Positions 23,744 through 36,512 of a stretch of DNA of 64,000 bases are shown here, piece after piece. Position 1 is the stretch's first letter, and each line of letters starts with the position of its first letter. Location: positions 15,166,001 through 15,230,000 of the forward strand of contig NC_092566.1 in assembly GCF_037975245.1 (NCBI RefSeq), written 5' to 3'. The DNA comes from Apostichopus japonicus (Eukaryota > Echinodermata > Holothuroidea > Aspidochirotida > Stichopodidae). Both the position numbers and the translations under genes were made by a program. The notes below the pieces were generated by a model. That model made no database searches, was not told the DNA's origin, and saw only the letters and a list, made by a program, of their open reading frames with translations.

Positions 23744-26295
23744 CGATTCTGTCAGTACTGTCAGTACGAATGCTTTGAAGCATGATAAGAGAAGACAGTA
23801 TAGAGTGGTATTATCATTAGAATCAGTGAAAGGTTAGGAACTGTTCATACTGTCAGTTCGAGAGCTTTGAAGCATGATGAGAGAGTACAGTATTGTTTGG
23901 CATCAGCATTGAAAATCTGTCCCAACTTGACTAGCTGTTGATTCCTATTCAAGTTTCAGCGGTCACGGAAGTAGGTCAACTGCAGGTCAATGGAGCAATT
24001 AGTATTGCTGTGCAAGTCCCCCATTCACAAAGATGGAAATTGGGGAGGAGATGGAAAAACAGGACGGGGTTGCCGGGGTGGGGTGGTATGGGATGCAGAC
24101 CAATGGAAGGGCAGGAGGGACAATTTTATACCATTAGACGTCAATTATTTCTGGCTCTAACTTTAATTTCCAATTGAGAGAGTATAGGAATTGGGATAGG
24201 CCTATACCGGCAGGACGTATCTCACATCTCTATCGTAATAGGATCATTTGTGTATCGTGTCCGTACTTTTGCACGAAGTTAACTCACTCGAAGTTCACTT
24301 GCACAAATACCGATTCTTATCGTGTTAGTTATATAGGACATAACCTCATGCACGGGTTATCAGGGGCAACAGAGCCGGTGGGCCGGTGGGCCGGTGGGAG
24401 GAGGGGCGCCAGAGAACTCCAGTTAAAAATAAATTGAATATTGGAAATGATGGTACCGAATGAGACTCAATTTGTGTTGGGAAGTTTTGTGGTTCCTTCG
24501 TGCATTCCCCCTCTTAAAAAATAGAAGAACCCAACCATCATTTTTAGATTTCATGATAGGGGTTATTTGTGATGGACACGTACCTCCCCCAACTAACCAT
24601 GTAAACTCTTGCTCCGTTTGCGAGATATCCAACTAGTTTTAGAAGTAGTGTCAGGGGGCTGTCATTTTTGGGTGAAGCCTGTGATCATAGCATTGTGCCA
24701 CCAGGATCTAAAAACATTTTCAGTTCTCTACGGTTTCATTTTTCACATTTGTAAACTACAATATGAACGGTGTTTACTTTGAAACCGATGCTTTAATTTG
24801 GTTACGTTTGCGGCTTTGCCCCTCCCTATCCCCCTCCCCCACACAAATATACTAGTAGTAATTGCGATTGTTATAAATAAAGAACAATATAACAAATTGA
24901 AGGACATGCAGTTCAATAATGTCATATTTAGACTTGATCAAGTCCCTCCAACCTACTGTGATACCTCCCAATAGAATACGGTTTTATCTTTGTTTCTTTT
25001 TCATCCTTTTCACTTATCTTTACGTAGACATACTAGTTATGATGGCTGGCTCTGTGTCTCCACCTTCAAAGTCACATGTCCCCGGTTATTCATATGTTGT
25101 GTTTCCCCTCCCCCTTTCCTAGTGTGAGCATTCTTCCGCCGACCATATGGTGTCATTGCTTATTAGGTTTATATACAGTTCAAAATGAAAGAATGTTTGT
25201 ACTTTACTACCAATGACTTTGAGAAAGACATGATCTTAAATTTGTTGATTTAGTGGTGATAACTTATAACACGTATACCACTTGTAAAGTTAATAATCTA
25301 GCAATGTCGTTTTCGTTTGAACTATAGACTAAATTTCACCCGGTACTTATGCAGACAAGGATGCCAGCTGTTTCTCGTTGGTTACGTCTTTAACCAAAAT
25401 GATTCCTTAGAAGTGCTTTATGAACTACCCATCTAAGGTACGTTATCGTACGCTTTATGCTTTTGAAGAGAGGGAAAAATGTCCGGTATTTTTACAGTAC
25501 AGTGTTGCTTGAGGCGGGGGATGGGATGGGGAAGGGGAAGTGGGTATAGTGGGCATGATGTGTAGTGGTAATGGGTTGATGAAGTTGCATTTGAAATGGC
25601 CAACATCAGCAGTATTACTGCCGTATAGTTGCTAATCGTTGGTGGGTATTTGAAAGGCTCGGAATCGGTTCGTTTTACTATTTCATATAGACTGAATGTT
25701 GCATAATATAATATAAATAATATAGACTCGTGTTGCATTTCTCGCCAAGAGTTTGGTTTTTATTTCGATTGGAGATGCAATAAAGCGGATATGATAAACA
25801 AGTAAAAGAGATAATGAGAGATGACCACAACAATGACAACAGAGAGGATAAAAATAATTAGGAACATTAAATGATTACTTGCCCCCCCCACACCCTCCTC
25901 CTTCCCCCACCCCCTGAAGATCATATTTTGTGACATGGCTATTCACTAACTACCTTACCTACCATTTCATGCCTTGCACGCATGAATGGTAATGATGTCA
26001 AATTATATAGCTTTTAATTAAGCAGAGTATACAAAGCAGTCATGATATTCGCGAGTGAGATTGAATCACCATAAATTCGTTGCTGAAGGCTCGAACTTCT
26101 GCTTAGTTGCAGTTGTTAAATTGTTAAATTCTTTTCTTTAGAATTAACCGACATTATAATCCTTCTATAATTATATATATCTTTCTGCTGATTTGGAATA
26201 TTATCTGTTAAAAACTGTTACAAAATCACGACAAGTCGAGTCATTTGAAGTCCATTCAAGTTTTGAATACACATTGAACAGTTTTGAATACACAT

Positions 26296-26322
<27 letters not shown>
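23739..26322 (+). repeat. 2.6-kb tandem unit, copy 2
   Basis: 2584 bp. Its head appears identical to that of copy 3, and its tail to that of copy 1. Features at 23938, 24174, 24423 and 24919 recur exactly 2584 bp later. Confidence 0.9.
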
Positions 26323-26327
<5 letters not shown>

Positions 26328-28690
26328 CGATTCTGTCAGTACTGTCAGTACGAATGCTTTGAAGCATGATAAGAGAAGACAGTATAGAGTGGTATTATCA
26401 TTAGAATCAGTGAAAGGTTAGGAACTGTTCATACTGTCAGTTCGAGAGCTTTGAAGCATGATGAGAGAGTACAGTATTGTTTGGCATCAGCATTGAAAAT
26501 CTGTCCCAACTTGACTAGCTGTTGATTCCTATTCAAGTTTCAGCGGTCACGGAAGTAGGTCAACTGCAGGTCAATGGAGCAATTAGTATTGCTGTGCAAG
26601 TCCCCCATTCACAAAGATGGAAATTGGGGAGGAGATGGAAAAACAGGACGGGGTTGCCGGGGTGGGGTGGTATGGGATGCAGACCAATGGAAGGGCAGGA
26701 GGGACAATTTTATACCATTAGACGTCAATTATTTCTGGCTCTAACTTTAATTTCCAATTGAGAGAGTATAGGAATTGGGATAGGCCTATACCGGCAGGAC
26801 GTATCTCACATCTCTATCGTAATAGGATCATTTGTGTATCGTGTCCGTACTTTTGCACGAAGTTAACTCACTCGAAGTTCACTTGCACAAATACCGATTC
26901 TTATCGTGTTAGTTATATAGGACATAACCTCATGCACGGGTTATCAGGGGCAACAGAGCCGGTGGGCCGGTGGGCCGGTGGGAGGAGGGGCGCCAGAGAA
27001 CTCCAGTTAAAAATAAATTGAATATTGGAAATGATGGTACCGAATGAGACTCAATTTGTGTTGGGAAGTTTTGTGGTTCCTTCGTGCATTCCCCCTCTTA
27101 AAAAATAGAAGAACCCAACCATCATTTTTAGATTTCATGATAGGGGTTATTTGTGATGGACACGTACCTCCCCCAACTAACCATGTAAACTCTTGCTCCG
27201 TTTGCGAGATATCCAACTAGTTTTAGAAGTAGTGTCAGGGGGCTGTCATTTTTGGGTGAAGCCTGTGATCATAGCATTGTGCCACCAGGATCTAAAAACA
27301 TTTTCAGTTCTCTACGGTTTCATTTTTCACATTTGTAAACTACAATATGAACGGTGTTTACTTTGAAACCGATGCTTTAATTTGGTTACGTTTGCGGCTT
27401 TGCCCCTCCCTATCCCCCTCCCCCACACAAATATACTAGTAGTAATTGCGATTGTTATAAATAAAGAACAATATAACAAATTGAAGGACATGCAGTTCAA
27501 TAATGTCATATTTAGACTTGATCAAGTCCCTCCAACCTACTGTGATACCTCCCAATAGAATACGGTTTTATCTTTGTTTCTTTTTCATCCTTTTCACTTA
27601 TCTTTACGTAGACATACTAGTTATGATGGCTGGCTCTGTGTCTCCACCTTCAAAGTCACATGTCCCCGGTTATTCATATGTTGTGTTTCCCCTCCCCCTT
27701 TCCTAGTGTGAGCATTCTTCCGCCGACCATATGGTGTCATTGCTTATTAGGTTTATATACAGTTCAAAATGAAAGAATGTTTGTACTTTACTACCAATGA
27801 CTTTGAGAAAGACATGATCTTAAATTTGTTGATTTAGTGGTGATAACTTATAACACGTATACCACTTGTAAAGTTAATAATCTAGCAATGTCGTTTTCGT
27901 TTGAACTATAGACTAAATTTCACCCGGTACTTATGCAGACAAGGATGCCAGCTGTTTCTCGTTGGTTACGTCTTTAACCAAAATGATTCCTTAGAAGTGC
28001 TTTATGAACTACCCATCTAAGGTACGTTATCGTACGCTTTATGCTTTTGAAGAGAGGGAAAAATGTCCGGTATTTTTACAGTACAGTGTTGCTTGAGGCG
28101 GGGGATGGGATGGGGAAGGGGAAGTGGGTATAGTGGGCATGATGTGTAGTGGTAATGAGTTGCTCGAGTTGTATTTGAAATGGCCAACATCAGCGGTATT
28201 ACTGCTGAACAGTTGCTAATCGTTGGTGGGTATGTGAAAGGCTCGGAATCGGTTCGTTTTACTATTTCATATAGACTGAATGTTGCATAATATAATATAA
28301 ATAATATAGACTCGTGTTGCATTTCTCGCCAAGAGTTTGGTTTTATTTCGATTGGAGATGCAATAAAATGGATATGATAAACAAGTAAAAGAGATAATAA
28401 GGAGATGACCACAACAATGACAACAATAACAATAAAAATAATTAGGAACAGTAAGTGATTACTTGCCCCCCACCCTCCTCCTTCCCCCACCCCCCTGAAG
28501 ATCACATTTTGTGACATGGCTATTCATTAACTACCGTACCTGTATACCACTTCATGCCTTGCACGCATGAATGGTAATAATGTAAAAATTCATAGCTTTT
28601 ACGTAAGCAGAGTATACAATCATGATATTCGCGAGTGAGAACGAATCACCATAAATTCGTTGCTGAAGGCTCGAACTACTACTTAGTTGC
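26323..28690 (+). repeat. 2.6-kb tandem unit, copy 3
   Basis: Matches copy 2 up to about 28156 and then diverges (for example TTGCTCGAGTTG for TTGATGAAGTTG). It breaks off near 28690 and resumes at 29522 after about 830 bp of unrelated sequence. Confidence 0.88.
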
Positions 28691-29351
28691 AACCAAAGCT
28701 GAATAACTAGTTAAAGAACAAAATGCAGAGAGATTTACAGGGGTCAAATATAGTAGCAACAAATATTTTCTGTAGAAACTTGGAGATGGAGATAGCTACT
28801 CCCAAAACTTCTAAGTTCTCATTTATTTTCCTATTATAGTGTATGCAGTAGTGGGCAGTTTGCAAGTTGTTCGCACTCAAGATTTATAGTGGTTTTGGAA
28901 TTTTGTTATCCAATTTGGCCGGTGGGTAATTTTTACTATATCACCTTATCTAGCAGTAAAAGCTAACGATACAATGGTCAACCAACGTTAGAGATAGCTG
29001 GGCAAAAACATAATTATGTCGTCGTCGTAACAGTATGGTCACATTTGCTGTCTGCAACACTGGAGGGGCATAACTTCGTTCAGAATAAGACAGCGATTGT
29101 AGTAAGAACAGTACTGTTAGGCTGTTATTTTAGCTTCCATTAGCAACCTCAAACTGACTGCCTTGCTTCCGACATATGTGTGTTTGACTACCAGCGTTGG
29201 TAGGAGGGTAACTGTGTACCATAGATATGCAATTGATCACGTCCGTTTTCCCCTGAACTGTGTACAACACGTCTTGCTGGAACATTATGCTAAACAGTCA
29301 CGTTAGCCCAATATGTAGATAACATATCCTGATCAGAAACACGTTTTGCAG

Positions 29352-29357
<6 letters not shown>
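28691..29357. other. Sequence interrupting tandem copy 3
   Basis: About 670 bp with no match elsewhere in the window and no coding domain, followed by a (TA)n tract. It may be an insertion into copy 3. No clear terminal repeats were seen. Confidence 0.4.
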
Positions 29358-29389
<32 letters not shown>

Positions 29390-29394
29390 TATAG

Positions 29395-29441
<47 letters not shown>

Positions 29442-29448
29442 TATAGAT

Positions 29449-29521
<73 letters not shown>
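29358..29521. repeat. (TA)n microsatellite
   Basis: TA tract with several TAGATA interruptions, ending exactly where tandem-unit homology resumes. Confidence 0.95.
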
Positions 29522-29528
<7 letters not shown>

Positions 29529-29680
29529 GTTCAATTCTTTTCTTTACAATTAACCGACACTATAACCCATCTATAATTATATTTATCTTTCTGCTGATTT
29601 GAAATATTATCTGTTAAAACTGTTACAAAATCACGACAAGTCGAGTCATTTGAAGTCCATTCAATTTTTGAATAAACACT
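29522..29680 (+). repeat. Tandem-unit tail fragment
   Basis: Matches 23536-23690 and the equivalent end of copy 2 (CTGCTGATTTGAAATATTAT and following bases), so it is the displaced end of copy 3. Confidence 0.82.
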
Positions 29681-30224
29681 TTTCTTCTCTTCCACTTCGA
29701 AACAAGCGTTGTGATGCTCGGATATCCGTATCGAAATATTTCGAAATATAATCAGTTTAAACTCTTTGTTATAATTTCTTAACATATGTTACATTGATGA
29801 CCAGTTGCCACTCAGCAGGACTTACAAACAGAAATTACTAAAATACTAAACACACAATCATATGCATAATGATTGACTGGACTAACTAGACTACTCTAAT
29901 ATAGGTTTCGCCAATAATCTCGTCCACACTTTAACAAAAAGTTGGTGACACTTTACTGCAAAATGCATAAAATCTGCAATTTGAACCATCTTTACAAGGT
30001 ATATACTTACTAATCAAACATAGGTACATTTGTTTAAACTTTTAACCAGTCATTACGGTATAAGTTGAATCAGCCTTTGAGTAATGAATTCGTCTGTAAG
30101 TATTTTTGGCAAAGTAGCATCTGCTGACAGGTCTAACACGTATTACGGTGTTACAACAGACTTCAGTTTATACTGATTAACGGTTGTCTCTTATTCACGG
30201 TACAAACCGATCAAGCCATGTACA

Positions 30225-30399
30225 TTATCCAGATGATGATGGAGACAGAGGGAGTGAATCTATTTGTAATATGTTCATCAAATCTTCGATTGTCTTTATT
30301 TCTTTATAGTTTTCGATTAATTTGACCCCTTGTCTGATGCAGCTCTGTTCGGCCAGTGGGTAGTCGTCGGATTCGTGATAGTGCGCTGCGCTGAATGTC
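30225..30399 (-). CDS. Kinase-like gene 2, last exon
   Basis: Begins after TTTTGATAG (minus strand), phase 2 in. Encodes [18 protein letters not shown] and a helix, ending with a Pro/Ser tail (LPLSPSSSG) before TAA. The tail is about 10 residues longer than in gene 1. Confidence 0.82.
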
Positions 30400-30628
30400 C
30401 TATCAAAAGAAAACAAATACTATTATTATTATTTGAAAGATAAAAAAAATGATTATGTTTCGTTTGTAGGGAACTTTTTACTCAAGAAAATAAAAAATCA
30501 TTTTTCATTCATTTTTGTTTTACCCTCTAAACTTAAAATTGCACATTCAATTCTATGATATGCCTATATATATGCCTCTATATTCCTATATATATGCCTA
30601 TATATATGCCTATATATATGCCTATATA

Positions 30629-30686
<58 letters not shown>

Positions 30687-30879
30687 AATGCAATGGAGGT
30701 AAACGACAAAGGCAAATGAAAATATATAAATAAAAATCGTAATGAGTTGGAAAATCAAGAACAGTGAAAAAACTTTCAGCCTCCACCGGGATTCGGCGGA
30801 AGGCCCGTGGTTCGAATCCCGGTGGAGGCTGAAAGTTTTTTCACTGTTCTTGATTTTCCAACTCATTACGATTTTCATT

Positions 30880-30969
<90 letters not shown>

Positions 30970-33900
30970 AATGAACACGCATATTTACACTAACCTTTTG
31001 CACATTTCACATCCAGTGAAACCGACAACTTCTTGAATGATGGTCTCGCATTCCTTCTCAGTCAACCAAGTCGATATTTCTCGGAAGTATTGTTTTACTA
31101 TAAAAAAAAAATTCAATGACCCAAAATCTTTTTTTTTTCTTCTAGTTTTGAAAACCACTCAAATAATAATTATGTCAAAAGATATATCATCGTGTGTTGG
31201 TCTTATTTTAAACTATGATAAAAAAAAATACGTGTATATATACTATTTATACTTCTAACAAGAATCTTCAATTTTCATCCTACACTCAAAAGCTGAAAAC
31301 ATTTATTAGCACAACTGTGTAGACCTAACTACAGACCTTGTAGCTTATAAATGCTTTCAAAATACACCACTTCACGTCTAAAATGTTAGAGTATAGTCCC
31401 TCTCCTCCTCCCCTCCCTGCATGGTAGTCGACGGGCCATGCACACTCCCCCCCATATTTTAAGTCCTGAATCCCACCCCCCCCAGAATGTTGCTGCATAT
31501 ATCAAGAAGACATAATCACCTGCGTTGCACATCATGGTTCGTAGTCTCGACGCAAAGTCCTCGCCGTCTTTTCTAGGATAAATCCGGTGGACGTGATAAA
31601 AATATAAGAAGTGAGCAAGCAGGAAAGCTAAGTCCAGGGATTGCGGACCAACGCAAACAAGTTCTGCATCAATGATCTATAGAAGAAGAGAAAATAAAGT
31701 GAAAACAAACTTTGCATTTGTTTTGCGTATTGCGTATTGCGTAATGCGTATTGCGCATTGTTTTATTGCTTCAGTGTCACTTTTTTCTGGTACTTCTCTA
31801 AACATGGGTTTATTGGATCAAATAAGTGAGCCATTGGTACTATCGAACTCCTGATAAAGTTATGGAGAAACCAAATGTTGAATACTAAGGAAGGTTTGCG
31901 TAATGCGTATTGTGTATTGCGTTTTGCGCATTGTTTTATTGCATCAGTATCACTTCTTTTCTGGTACTTCTCTAAACATGGGTTTATTGGATCAAATAAG
32001 TGAGCCATTGGTACTGTCAAACTCCTGATAAAGTTATGGAGAAACCAAATGTTGAATACTAAGGAAGGTTTGCGTAATGCGTATTGCGTATTGCGTATTG
32101 TGTATTGCGTTTTGCGCATTGTTTTATTGCATCAGTATCACTTCTTTTCTGGTACTTCTCTAAACATGGGTTTATTGGATCAAATAAGTGAGCCATTGGT
32201 ACTGTTGAACTCCTGATAAAGTTATGGAGAAACCAAATGTTGAATCCTTAAGGAAGGTTTGGAAACGAGAAATAACATCGATCAGTTGCCATTGTTTCTT
32301 GACCGTGCATTTGCAATTAACTATTATAAGTCATTTTCTTTCTGCTATATCTTGTTTTCGTATTATTTTCTCCTTATTACTTATTCAATATTCTGTAGGT
32401 TATGACATAACGACTCAACATTGTCAAATCTTTCCTCAAACTCGAGTGACATTATTATTTACAACAATCATTATGGTAACCATGTCTGAGTTTACGCAAT
32501 CCCGGTGTTTACAGTTCGTATCTTACAGATTATCTTAGTTTCGCTATGCCAAAAGAAGAACGGAAAGCCACTTCCTCACCCCATCCACCCATTTTTATTT
32601 CAACACCAATACTTTTCACAAGTTTCTATGGAACGCGAAAAGGGAAAACTTATTTCGATGCTAATTTTAACGTAAGTTTAGACAACGGAATTTTAGACAT
32701 CAACGTGAGTTTGAGCAAACAGCATGGTAAAACAGCGGCAACAGCTTTAGTTTAGACAACAACAAACTTAGTTGAGACAACGAAATTTGGTTGCCCTTTT
32801 CGCATTCCATAAGTTTCGGAAGGTAAATTGATTACTATATACTTGAGTTGCCCGAGTTGTCTTACTTTAACGTCTTCTCCGTTGGTCATCACGGAACCGG
32901 AATGCATGTCACCGTGAAGAAGGCATTCCTTCTTGGTCATATAGATCTCTCTCAGCTCAAGTGTATTTGATACAACTCTCTTGTTCTCATAGAGCAATGC
33001 GTGGTATTCCTTGGCGGCTGCAGATGGGAAATTGGCTGGGTGATCTTTGATCCAGGGACACGTGAATACGTAGGTATAGTGGACGTTGCGCATCGTTTCA
33101 TTCCTGTGTCAAAAAGGAAAAAGTAGAACGAACAGTGTAAAAGTCTCGCCTCCTTTGTTCGCGCGCGCGTGTGTGTGTGCGCGCGTAAGGAGAGGAGGGG
33201 GGTAGATCAAGTACAACGTCCTAATTCTGTTCCCCTCCTGCTCGACCGAAATACCATTGGCGTAAATCTAGACGAGAAAGATATTATGGTCTAAGACGCA
33301 TCCCCAGCTATACATGATTATCCACAAAATATCAGTACATGCATAAAAAAGCAGTGGTGCTAAGAAAATAATTAAATTAAAACATTATATATTAAGGCAT
33401 ATTCATTTGCTCTGCAAAGCTTCAACTTTTACTATTTGATGCAACTGTGAAATGTGCATCAACATCATTTCCCCCTTTTACTTGTCCATGCCTCCTACCC
33501 CCTACACCCTCCCCCTTCCCGCCCCATGTCAGAACACCACATGAGATATCTCATTACGTCATTCTGAAGGAGACTTTGATAATTCTGTTAATAGTCCATA
33601 AATAACAAGACTGTTATTCTTTGCATTTGGAGTCAAAAAGTCAGATGTGTACGTATGTGCGATTTACACATTACTTTTTCAACTCAACAACTATCAACAT
33701 TTGATTTAGGCCATCAACAAGAAGTGCATACCTGAACGTTTGCTTCATAACTTCAAATTCCTCCTCTGGACAATATTTTTTGTGAGTAACTCGATGCAAG
33801 GTAGTTGCGAACTCAACAATGTTTCGGAAAGCGCCTTGTTTGATGTCCCCTCTCATTAAAGCCCAATTCATGTCCTCGTAGTGCTTCAAATCTTGCATAA

Positions 33901-36512
33901 TCACTGTCGACAAAATCAAAGAAAAATACTCTTGCTCACTAAGTAAAATACATAAGAGTTTTTAGACGTTGAAAGCGCCGGGTATTGACCTGGCCGATAT
34001 TGCACTATAACTTACCGCCGTGGTTTCCTCTTAAATCGTGTTGTCCCAACGGTCTAGCGGTCAGCATGTTACTACACAGTGGTTAAAGACATGCAGTGCC
34101 CGCTTGCATACACATGTCGCGTGTCGAAACAAGAACCTCTTGTACGTTTGCTAACTTCGTGAGAAGTTAACTCTGAAATTTGCATTTTAGGACTAAATGA
34201 TCATCGCGACAATGTGGCATCAACAGTAAAGATGTGCACAGTATTTTACAAAGTTTTCTCAGTGTACAATATGGTTTCCTACTTATCGTCACACTAACTG
34301 CAAGAATGTCCACTTAGCTAAGGTTCATTTTACCACGGACGGTCAGGCAACAGTGTATTTTCGTCATGGGCCCAAATATGCTAATGATATAGTTTCTATA
34401 AGATGATCTAAACAAGTGAGATAATAGCCTACCAAGTATTTCCAAGTAGAGGTTAATGACAGTTTTTTTAAATGCGACAGTTGTATATACTATTTGTGTA
34501 AGTTCGTCACAATCCATTCGTTCATCATTTCATGGCTACACACTGTAAAAAGAGTCACATTTCAGGACAATTAATCTAGAAAGGTGCATGGATTTACATT
34601 CATAATTCGATTTCGTATAACACAACAATGGTGCAGCCCAAACACTTATGGAAAAATTAGGCCATATTGCAGATGAATATTTATTACTCATTAAATAAAT
34701 TGTATTATACTTTATCTGCCAGAATTGAAGAACATTTGGAGACCGACTGGCATAACACTTTGCCACTGCGTAACTTGATACAAGAACTAGAATGTTATTG
34801 TTTTTTTTTGTAAATTTAATGTTGCAATTACTTCTTGAGAAAGAACAGGGTTGTGCTGTTGCTACCTTCATTTTGTATATCATTTCATTTCTTTTTTCAT
34901 CCCTTTTATGGACTCATTTGACATTAATACAAGTAGACATGATAATTGTGTGAGTTCTTTAGTATTACAATACAACTCAATCATTGCCTATCAATATAAT
35001 ATTTTCTTATCTTTAGTTTTAATAGTATATAACAATATCAATACATACAGTGCAGCCGCAGAGACAAAACGTACAATAAAACTATTCAAATATAACGATC
35101 GCGTCTTACACAACATTGAGAAGCAAAACATTACGAAGAAGAAATACTAAACAGGGAACCAAACAAGCAATGAGACCCTATTAAAAGAGCGCTAACTGCA
35201 AATGAAATCATTCTTACTAAATGCAGTTTTAAATTCTTGAAGGGAGATTGAAGGAGGATTAGGCTTATTCTTACATAGAATATATAGATTTCCTCTCTAA
35301 ATTTAAGTTTAACTTACAAATTGAATTGTATATCATTTCAGGGATTGAAATATTAAAACTCACTAAAACTCTCCTCTTTGTCCCAGTGGAAAACTTCTGG
35401 AACCTGCCCAGGGCAAACGTCGTGTAACTTCCTTAAGGCTTTGCGTTCAAGGTTATTTCTGCTTTTGTCCAAAGGATAGTTCGGACCAAGAGCCTGCACA
35501 AAAGTTTTACAAAGCAGAGATGATACTGTGACAACAATTGTTAACTTATACTAAATAAAGAGAGGCTACCGATCGATATTTTTACGACTCCCTAATCCTT
35601 TGAGTCAAATATTAGTTTTCCGAGTTTAAGTTTCACTACAGTACTAGGTTTTTTTTTGTCGTGATTTTTCTGTATATTGCCTATGTTCATGAACATTTCG
35701 TATCATAGGTTGACCAAGATTTAGCAAAAAATAATTATTCTTTGACCTTGTAACTTATCTTACGTCTAATTCCAAACTTCCAGTATGAATATACAACAGC
35801 ATACCATTACGTATTGCTTTGCATAAGTTCCTGTACTTTTGAAAATCCCTCAAGTACGAGATACAACTCCGTAAAGGCGAGTACGAGGAGATGCGACTAT
35901 ATGCTTTAAATACGAGTATATATAGTGGAGTGTTAGCTCCATATATATTGTGGAGTGTTAGCCCAGCGGTTAACGCCGATGCCTTCCAATCATATAAGGT
36001 CCCCGGTTCGAGTCACTCCAAGATTAATGTATGTCACCCAGTTACAGAGTTGTTGACAATTCATAATCATGGACGTTAAATATGAATGTAAGAGACTGAC
36101 TTCGGTCAGCTTACGGCTTTGATAGGCCAATGAGGCTTCTTACGGGAGTTCCTGCTTGCGGGAGGATCTAAAATACAATACATACATATATACGAACTTA
36201 TACTAGAAATCAGCTACTAAAACTCAAGTATCTAAAACCACAAAGCTGGGACTAAATTCCATGCAAAATGCAGCTTTTCTAAGAGACAGCAATGAACTGA
36301 TTTGTGAATCTCACTCGTGTCTTTTAAAGCTATAGATATAAAAAAAAATTGATCCAAGCGAACACTGGACAAACTAAATTCACCTTAATAATCGGTCCTG
36401 CAAGCTTTACGATGACAGTCTTTCGAGGGTCGGTTTTGCTTGAAACTCGCATCACATAGTTGACATTTCCAACTCCGGGCTCAGTAAAGGACAAGTCGTC
36501 CGTCTTGAGAAA
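30225..36512 (-). CDS. Methylthioribose kinase-like gene 2 (seven exons, 5' exon not found)
   Basis: Paralogue of the gene at 1334-10349, on the opposite strand and converging on it. Exons in coding order: 36384-36512, 35364-35493, 33732-33903, 32866-33103, 31520-31676, 30995-31097 and 30225-30399, about 367 codons. Phases 0, 1, 2, 0, 1, 2 at successive borders equal those of gene 1, and five exon lengths are identical. Motifs: [12 protein letters not shown] (loop), LLHGDMH (catalytic), [11 protein letters not shown] (metal site), [11 protein letters not shown] (C-terminal). DAEL replaces DAEF, and GPQSLDLA replaces GPAGFDIG, so substrate use may differ. The N-terminal exon with Met is not found. 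Introns carry a SINE, a minisatellite and a perfect palindrome. Confidence 0.85.
30562..30682. repeat. (TA)n with TATATGCC repeats
   Basis: Several CCTATATATATG units grade into a pure TA run. It abuts the palindrome at 30732. Confidence 0.93.
30732..30876. repeat. 63-bp-arm near-perfect palindrome
   Basis: Arms at about 30733-30795 and 30813-30875 are exact inverted copies (AACTTTCAGCCTCCACCGGG against its complement) around a spacer of about 17 bp. The arm-spacer junction contains GGTTCGAATCCC, a perfect tRNA B-box. It lies between (TA)n tracts, in the last intron of kinase-like gene 2. A transcript would form a stable hairpin. Confidence 0.92.
30883..30966. repeat. (TA)n microsatellite
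   Basis: TA tract directly 3' of the palindrome. Confidence 0.95.
30995..31097 (-). CDS. Kinase-like gene 2, exon f
   Basis: 103 nt, equal to gene 1 exon f. Encodes [15 protein letters not shown] and ends [11 protein letters not shown]. Donor GTTAGT, acceptor TTTTATAG. Confidence 0.83.
31520..31676 (-). CDS. Kinase-like gene 2, exon e
   Basis: 157 nt, phase 0 in and phase 1 out, nine nt longer than in gene 1. Encodes [17 protein letters not shown], then [11 protein letters not shown]. The acidic DAE is kept, but the GFDIG hallmark has become SLDLA. Confidence 0.84.
31725..32250. repeat. Three-copy minisatellite with TGCGTAT microsatellite
   Basis: Three copies (174-188 bp apart) of a unit with ACTTCTCTAAACATGGGTTT, separated by runs of GCGTATT words of differing length. 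It lies in the intron between exons d and e of kinase-like gene 2. Confidence 0.9.
32866..33103 (-). CDS. Kinase-like gene 2, exon d (catalytic loop)
   Basis: 238 nt, the same as gene 1 exon d. Encodes [12 protein letters not shown] and [15 protein letters not shown], with the catalytic-loop HGDMH. Donor GTAAGA, acceptor TTTGACACAG. Confidence 0.87.
33732..33903 (-). CDS. Kinase-like gene 2, exon c
   Basis: 172 nt, the same as gene 1 exon c. Encodes [16 protein letters not shown] and [12 protein letters not shown]. Acceptor TGTCGACAG, donor GTATGC. Confidence 0.84.
33904..35363 (-). other. Intron of kinase-like gene 2
   Basis: AT-rich, with no repeat family or RNA signal that I recognise. 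Short open frames on both strands have no recognisable content. Confidence 0.6.
35364..35493 (-). CDS. Kinase-like gene 2, exon b
   Basis: 130 nt, the same as gene 1 exon b. Encodes [20 protein letters not shown] and continues through [17 protein letters not shown]. Acceptor TTTTGTGCAG, donor GTGAGT. Confidence 0.84.
35952..36192 (+). mobile_element. tRNA-derived SINE, family A
   Basis: Head GTGTTAGCCCAGCGGTTAAC with B-box CCGGTTCGAGTCACTCC, then the family body and the CCTGCTTGCGGG hairpin, ending in an ATACA tail. It lies in an intron of kinase-like gene 2, antisense to it. Confidence 0.88.
36384..36512 (-). CDS. Kinase-like gene 2, exon a (N-lobe)
   Basis: 129 nt, the same as gene 1 exon a. 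Encodes [20 protein letters not shown] and ends [10 protein letters not shown], with the loop and likely ATP-site lysine. The GGNLN of gene 1 reads VGNVN here. Confidence 0.84.

Noticed and set aside
21336-27706. Open frames of 60-87 codons repeated in the 2.6-kb units
   Set aside because: They recur because the DNA was duplicated; the diverged copy 1 differs mostly at amino-acid-changing sites and no domain is visible.
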